8,871 nt of DNA, taken from contig PMJN01000497.1 in the NCBI GenBank assembly GCA_003157445.1, forward strand, positions 1 to 8,871, given 5' to 3'. This stretch comes from Micrococcales bacterium (GTDB lineage Bacteria > Actinomycetota > Actinomycetes > Actinomycetales > Dermatophilaceae). The notes below the pieces were generated by a model that saw only the letters and a program-made list of their open reading frames with translations, was not told the origin of the DNA and did not search any database. The translations under genes were made by a program, and so were the position numbers. Positions 6,059 through 8,871 of this stretch are shown here, in pieces; position 1 is the stretch's first letter; every line of letters begins with the position of its first letter.

Positions 6059-6940
6059 TCAGTGGGGTCCACCGAAGGGAAGGCGGGAGTCGACCTTCTG
6101 GGAGGCCCACATCTTGCGTACCCATGCATGATCGGGGTCATCACGGATCAACATCTCCCGCCGTGCAGCCGGACCCGCCATGACGTTCAAGTAGTACATG
6201 TCGTACCCGGGTGGCGCCATCGAGGGACCGTGCCAGCCGCGTGGGACCAGGACGACGTCACCGCTGTGAACCTCAGCCATGACGTTGATCGGCCTGTCTC
6301 TGGTGCCATAGACCCGTTGATAGCCGAACGCATGTGCCGACCCCGCGGCATCGCCCTCGGCGCGCATTTCGAAGTAGTAGATCTCCTCCAGGACGCTCTC
6401 ACGGTCCTCGTGGTGTTCGTCATGCTTGTGCGGCGGATAGGACGACCAGTTGCCCGCCGGCGTCAACACCTCACAGGCGATGATTGACTCAGCGTTGAGC
6501 ACCGACGGAGTCCCGAAGTTGTTGACCTGGCGAGAACAGTGCCCGGCGCCACGCAGCTCGATAACCGTCTCTTCTGCAGGGATCCGCCGGAACGGCAACG
6601 GTTCTGATGCCTTAGCGTGCGGCAGGGCAATCCGAGCACCGTCCGTGCTGTGAAGAGTGAAGCTCGAGTGGACCGGCACGTATGCGAAGTCAGTTGGCCC
6701 CGCGAAGGGTCCTTCGCGTCCGAACAGGAACACCAGCTTGCCGTCGCACTCCACCCTGACCTGTCCGGACAGTGGCAGCACCAGCCACTCGAACTCACGG
6801 CCGATGATCGGCCTCGACTCACCAGCAGCCAGAGTCACAACATACAGGCCAGCGTGTTCCCAACCCGCCTCCCGAGGCCCTATGGCCACATCGAAACCTG
6901 CCCGGCTCGCCGAACCTGCCTTGCGATGCCACTCGCTCAT
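6059..6940 (-). CDS. iolB: 5-deoxy-glucuronate isomerase
   Basis: Isomerises 5-deoxy-D-glucuronate to 5-dehydro-2-deoxy-D-gluconate, a middle step of cytosolic myo-inositol catabolism, after IolD and before IolC. The 293-aa product is of normal length for the KduI/IolB family (PF04962), a double cupin. The N-terminal half shows REFEWLVLPLSGQ (48-60). The C-terminal cupin carries the metal-binding pattern YPPHKHDEHHEDRESVLEEIYYFE (about 168-191), with H171 and H173 as likely ligands, an acidic ligand near E185/E186 and H237 in PRGWHGPS (233-240). YYLNVMAGP (249-257) is also typical. The start ATG at 6940 is well supported by GGAGGT 5 bases upstream. It stands alone: no iolC, iolD, iolE, iolG or inositol transporter is in the window, so the product must work with enzymes encoded elsewhere. 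It reads away from the rplI terminator and probably has its own promoter in 6941-7052. Confidence 0.95.
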   Translation of the reverse strand: MSEWHRKAGSASRAGFDVAIGPREAGWEHAGLYVVTLAAGESRPIIGREFEWLVLPLSGQVRVECDGKLVFLFGREGPFAGPTDFAYVPVHSSFTLHSTDGARIALPHAKASEPLPFRRIPAEETVIELRGAGHCSRQVNNFGTPSVLNAESIIACEVLTPAGNWSSYPPHKHDEHHEDRESVLEEIYYFEMRAEGDAAGSAHAFGYQRVYGTRDRPINVMAEVHSGDVVLVPRGWHGPSMAPPGYDMYYLNVMAGPAARREMLIRDDPDHAWVRKMWASQKVDSRLPFGGPH

Positions 6941-7052
6941 GACACACCTCCATGCACCAGCCCGACGGCCACGTGGTCCGCGGCCGAAACCTCATTGTTG
7001 AGGCCAACTCGCATCCTCCGACCCTACCCACCATGCGCCTCAGATAGCACGA

Positions 7053-7089
7053 CCAAGGGCGCGGATCCGATGAGGATCCGCGCCCTTGG
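7053..7089 (-). terminator. Terminator of the rpsF-ssb-rpsR-rplI operon
   Basis: CCAAGGGCGCGGATCC (7053-7068) pairs perfectly with GGATCCGCGCCCTTGG (7074-7089) around the 5-base loop GATGA, giving an uninterrupted 16-bp stem. It starts 41 bases after the rplI stop. No T-run follows on the minus strand, which is common in high-GC actinobacteria. The stem should cut iolB off from ribosomal operon transcription. Confidence 0.8.
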
Positions 7090-7130
7090 GCTAGTACATT
7101 TCGGCCTATGCCGACTCTGTTGTCGACCTG

Positions 7131-7577
7131 TTAGCCGGCGACGACATCCAACTTGATCGCAGCCTGCACCTCTGGGTGCAGGCGCACGAGCGCCTCGAAC
7201 GAGCCTGTCGACTTGATCGGTGTCGAGAGCTCAATCTTGCGACGGTCGAGTTGGGGGCCGCCGGCTGCCTTGACGGCGTCAGCGACGTCACCCTGAGTCA
7301 CGGCGCCGAAGAGACGACCTGACTTGCCCGCCTTGGCGACAACCTTCACGGACTTGGCCTCAAGCTGACCCTTCATGCCCTTGGCCTCATCGAGGGTCTT
7401 GACCTCGCGGACCTCGCGGCCCTTCTGAATCGCGGCCACCTGCTTCGCAACGCCCTTGGTCCAACCCGTGGCCAACCCTCGGCGCAGCAGGAAGTTGCGG
7501 GCGTACCCGTCCTTGACGTCGACGACGTCACCGGCGGTCCCGAGGCCAGTGACCTCGTGAGTCAAAATAACCTTCAT
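7131..7577 (-). CDS. rplI: Large ribosomal subunit protein bL9
   Basis: Binds 23S rRNA near the base of the L1 stalk and helps keep reading frame during translation. The 148-aa product has the usual bL9 length: an N-terminal RNA-binding domain (1-50) with [21 protein letters not shown] (16-36), a long connecting helix (about 50-75) and a C-terminal domain with [16 protein letters not shown] (87-102). The start ATG at 7577 follows GAAGGAG at a good distance. It is 27 bases downstream of rpsR and is the last gene of the operon, with a strong stem-loop after it. Confidence 0.98.
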   Translation of the reverse strand: MKVILTHEVTGLGTAGDVVDVKDGYARNFLLRRGLATGWTKGVAKQVAAIQKGREVREVKTLDEAKGMKGQLEAKSVKVVAKAGKSGRLFGAVTQGDVADAVKAAGGPQLDRRKIELSTPIKSTGSFEALVRLHPEVQAAIKLDVVAG

Positions 7578-7604
7578 TGTGCTTCTCCTTCTCGGTCAGC
7601 TAGC

Positions 7605-7841
7605 TCAGCGAGCCGAGCTGGAGTAGGGCAGCAGGGCCATCTCACGAGCGTTCTTAACGGCCGTGGCGATGAGACGCTGCTCCTGTGCGGACACACCGGT
7701 CACCCGGCGAGCGCGGATCTTGCCGCGATCGGAGATGAACTTGCGCAGGAGCGCAGTGTCCTTGTAGTCGATGTTCTCGACCTTCGCCGCCTTGAGCGGG
7801 TTGGCCTTCTTCTTTGGCTTGCGCACTACGGGCTTGGCCAT
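7605..7841 (-). CDS. rpsR: Small ribosomal subunit protein bS18
   Basis: Pairs with bS6 on the platform of the 30S subunit. The 78-aa product carries the family core [27 protein letters not shown] and ends [11 protein letters not shown]. It is the cysteine-free (zinc-independent) type: positions that hold zinc-binding cysteines in other S18 proteins read [12 protein letters not shown] here. Genomes with this form may also carry a cysteine-containing paralogue elsewhere. I chose the ATG at 7841 because GGAG (7854-7851) lies 9 bases upstream. The frame's earlier ATG at 7856 would place that ribosome binding site inside the gene and add five atypical residues. Confidence 0.97.
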   Translation of the reverse strand: MAKPVVRKPKKKANPLKAAKVENIDYKDTALLRKFISDRGKIRARRVTGVSAQEQRLIATAVKNAREMALLPYSSSAR

Positions 7842-7866
7842 CGTGGTGCTCTCCATTCTTGAGAGG

Positions 7867-7887
7867 AGCCCAGGGCTTTTGCCCCTG
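7867..7887 (-). promoter_or_regulatory. Hairpin between ssb and rpsR
   Basis: CCCAGGGC (7867-7874) pairs with GCCCCTGGG (7879-7887) around a 4-base loop, with one unpaired base. It lies in the 83-base gap between ssb and rpsR, the largest gap in the operon. The hairpin could lower read-through into rpsR-rplI, stabilise a processed mRNA end, or affect rpsR translation. On the minus strand the loop reads AAAA and no U-tract follows, so full termination seems unlikely. Confidence 0.45.
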
Positions 7888-7924
7888 GGATGGCATAACT
7901 GCTGTTCTTGTTGTCGTGACTTAT

Positions 7925-8485
7925 CTAGAAGGGAGGCTCGTCATATGACGGGCCGTTGCCCCAGCCACCTTGCGGTCCAGCCTGCTGACCGCCACCTGTG
8001 TTGGCTGCGGCGGGGGGAGTTGTGGCCCACGGATCCACGGCGGGAGCGCCCTGGCTGCTAGCGCCGCCACTGGGCCCACCGCCCTGACCACCGGCGTTGA
8101 AGCCACCGCCTCCGGTGCCCCGCTGGGTGCGGTTGACCTTGGCTGTGGCGTACTTCAACGACGGGCCGACCTCGTCGACGTCCAGCTCGATGACTGTGCG
8201 CTTCTCGCCTTCCTTGGTCTCGTATGAACGAGACTTCAGTCGGCCCGAGACCAGCACTCGGGTGCCACGCTGCAGCGACTCCGCGACATTCTCAGCCGCG
8301 TCACGCCACACCGAGCAGCGCATGAAGAGAGTTTCGCCGTCCTTCCACTCATTGCTCGTCCGGTCAAACTGACGCGGGGTCGAGGCAACGGTGAAGTTGG
8401 CTACGGCGGCACCCGACGGTGTGAACCGCAACTCGGGGTCGCCGGTAATGTTGCCAATGATCGTGATGACGGTGTCGCCAGCCAT
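7925..8485 (-). CDS. ssb: Single-stranded DNA-binding protein SSB
   Basis: Coats single-stranded DNA during replication, recombination and repair and recruits partner proteins through its C-terminal tail. The 186-aa product has an OB fold at residues 1-112, starting [21 protein letters not shown] in typical actinobacterial style. The Gly/Gln/Pro-rich flexible linker (about 121-175) and the acidic tip SYDEPPF (180-186), the partner-binding peptide, follow. The length suits a main replicative SSB. The start ATG at 8485 follows AAGGAC at a normal distance. The gene lies 23 bases downstream of rpsF, consistent with one transcript and coupled expression of translation and replication proteins. Confidence 0.98.
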   Translation of the reverse strand: MAGDTVITIIGNITGDPELRFTPSGAAVANFTVASTPRQFDRTSNEWKDGETLFMRCSVWRDAAENVAESLQRGTRVLVSGRLKSRSYETKEGEKRTVIELDVDEVGPSLKYATAKVNRTQRGTGGGGFNAGGQGGGPSGGASSQGAPAVDPWATTPPAAANTGGGQQAGPQGGWGNGPSYDEPPF

Positions 8486-8508
8486 ATCGAGTCCTTAGGA
8501 TTCGGAGA

Positions 8509-8796
8509 TCAGGCGCCGGGGCGCAGGAGCTTTGTCCGCAGTATGGACTCGTTCAGGCCGAGCTGACGGTCCAGTTCCTTCGCCGTGGCCGACTCCGCGC
8601 TGAAGGTGACGACGGCGTAGATGCCCTCGGACTTCTTCTTGATGTCGTAGGCCAGACGGCGTTTGCCCCACAGATCGACGTTGTCCACGGTGCCGTTGTC
8701 CTTAGTGACAACGGAAAGGAACTTGTCGAGCGAGGGCTGAATGGTGCGTTCCTCGAGATCGGGGTCGAGAATGATCATGAGTTCGTACTGACGCAT
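8509..8796 (-). CDS. rpsF: Small ribosomal subunit protein bS6
   Basis: Binds 16S rRNA together with bS18 on the 30S platform. The 95-aa product has the normal bS6 ferredoxin-like fold length, starting [16 protein letters not shown] and containing [25 protein letters not shown] (41-65). I chose the ATG at 8796 because AAGGAGGT lies 11 bases upstream and the family begins at this residue. The frame extends to 8832, but that would translate the ribosome binding site and half of a leader hairpin. It is the first gene of the operon; the main promoter is probably past the right edge of the window. Confidence 0.98.
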   Translation of the reverse strand: MRQYELMIILDPDLEERTIQPSLDKFLSVVTKDNGTVDNVDLWGKRRLAYDIKKKSEGIYAVVTFSAESATAKELDRQLGLNESILRTKLLRPGA

Positions 8797-8827
8797 GCTG
8801 ATAACCCACCTCCTTCGGTCTAGTGCG

Positions 8828-8846
8828 GTCACGGTCCATCCGTGAC
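8828..8846 (-). promoter_or_regulatory. rpsF leader hairpin, possible S6:S18 autoregulatory element
   Basis: GTCACGG (8828-8834) pairs perfectly with CCGTGAC (8840-8846) around a 5-base loop, reading ATGGA on the transcribed strand. It lies about 15 bases upstream of the rpsF Shine-Dalgarno sequence. In many bacteria the S6:S18 complex binds a hairpin in its own mRNA leader and represses translation, and a CCG is a conserved part of that site. The CCG here makes the idea reasonable, but I cannot confirm the full motif because the window ends 25 bases further on. Confidence 0.4.
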
Positions 8847-8871
8847 AGGAGGGTTGCAGCGTCCCACTTCG

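Noticed and set aside
5734..6144. Open frames across the CTGCAT array giving Met-Gln, Leu-His or Ala-Ser repeats
   Set aside because: All frames through a stop-free hexamer stay open. The flanking translations look random, have no ribosome binding site, and run into the conserved 3' end of iolB.
8681..8689. TTGTCCACG inside rpsF as a DnaA box
   Set aside because: It is a single near-match within conserved coding sequence, with no second box close by. Chance and protein coding explain it.

Overview
The window is a chromosomal segment from a high-GC Gram-positive bacterium (Actinomycetota). The evidence is the strong G/C bias at third codon positions, a cysteine-free S18, an SSB with a long Gly/Gln/Pro-rich linker ending in DEPPF, DnaA boxes of the TTGTCCACA type, and a DinF-type MATE gene lying between rplI and dnaB. 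A member of the Propionibacteriales or a relative is plausible, but the sequence alone does not fix the genus. The content is largely housekeeping. I see no phage, transposase, CRISPR array or defence system.

Right part (7053-8871, minus strand): the conserved operon rpsF-ssb-rpsR-rplI (bS6, single-strand DNA-binding protein, bS18, bL9). It has strong Shine-Dalgarno sequences, a hairpin in the rpsF leader, a hairpin between ssb and rpsR, and a perfect 16-bp terminator stem just after rplI.

Middle part (2054-6940): four genes in alternating orientations. They are an AlkD-type DNA glycosylase (+), a cyclopropane-fatty-acid-synthase-type methyltransferase (-) overlapping it tail to tail, a MATE/DinF transporter (+) divergent from the methyltransferase, and a lone iolB (-) for myo-inositol catabolism. 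Between the transporter and iolB lie about 470 bases without a credible gene. They hold seven tandem CTGCAT units, a perfect 13-bp stem-loop and a short perfect palindrome.

Left part (1-2053): dnaB, the replicative helicase gene (minus strand), then about 290 bases without a gene that begin with an 18-bp palindrome. Upstream of dnaB a 374-base gap carries a cluster of DnaA-box-like 9-mers, including an inverted pair. This is the most interesting non-coding signal in the window and suggests DnaA control of dnaB or a DnaA-binding locus.

In many actinobacteria rpsF-ssb-rpsR-rplI, a MATE gene and dnaB form one co-directional block. Here rplI and dnaB are about 5.4 kb apart and the MATE gene is reversed, which suggests local insertion and inversion. 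No wholly new system is evident. The points worth checking are regulatory and architectural.
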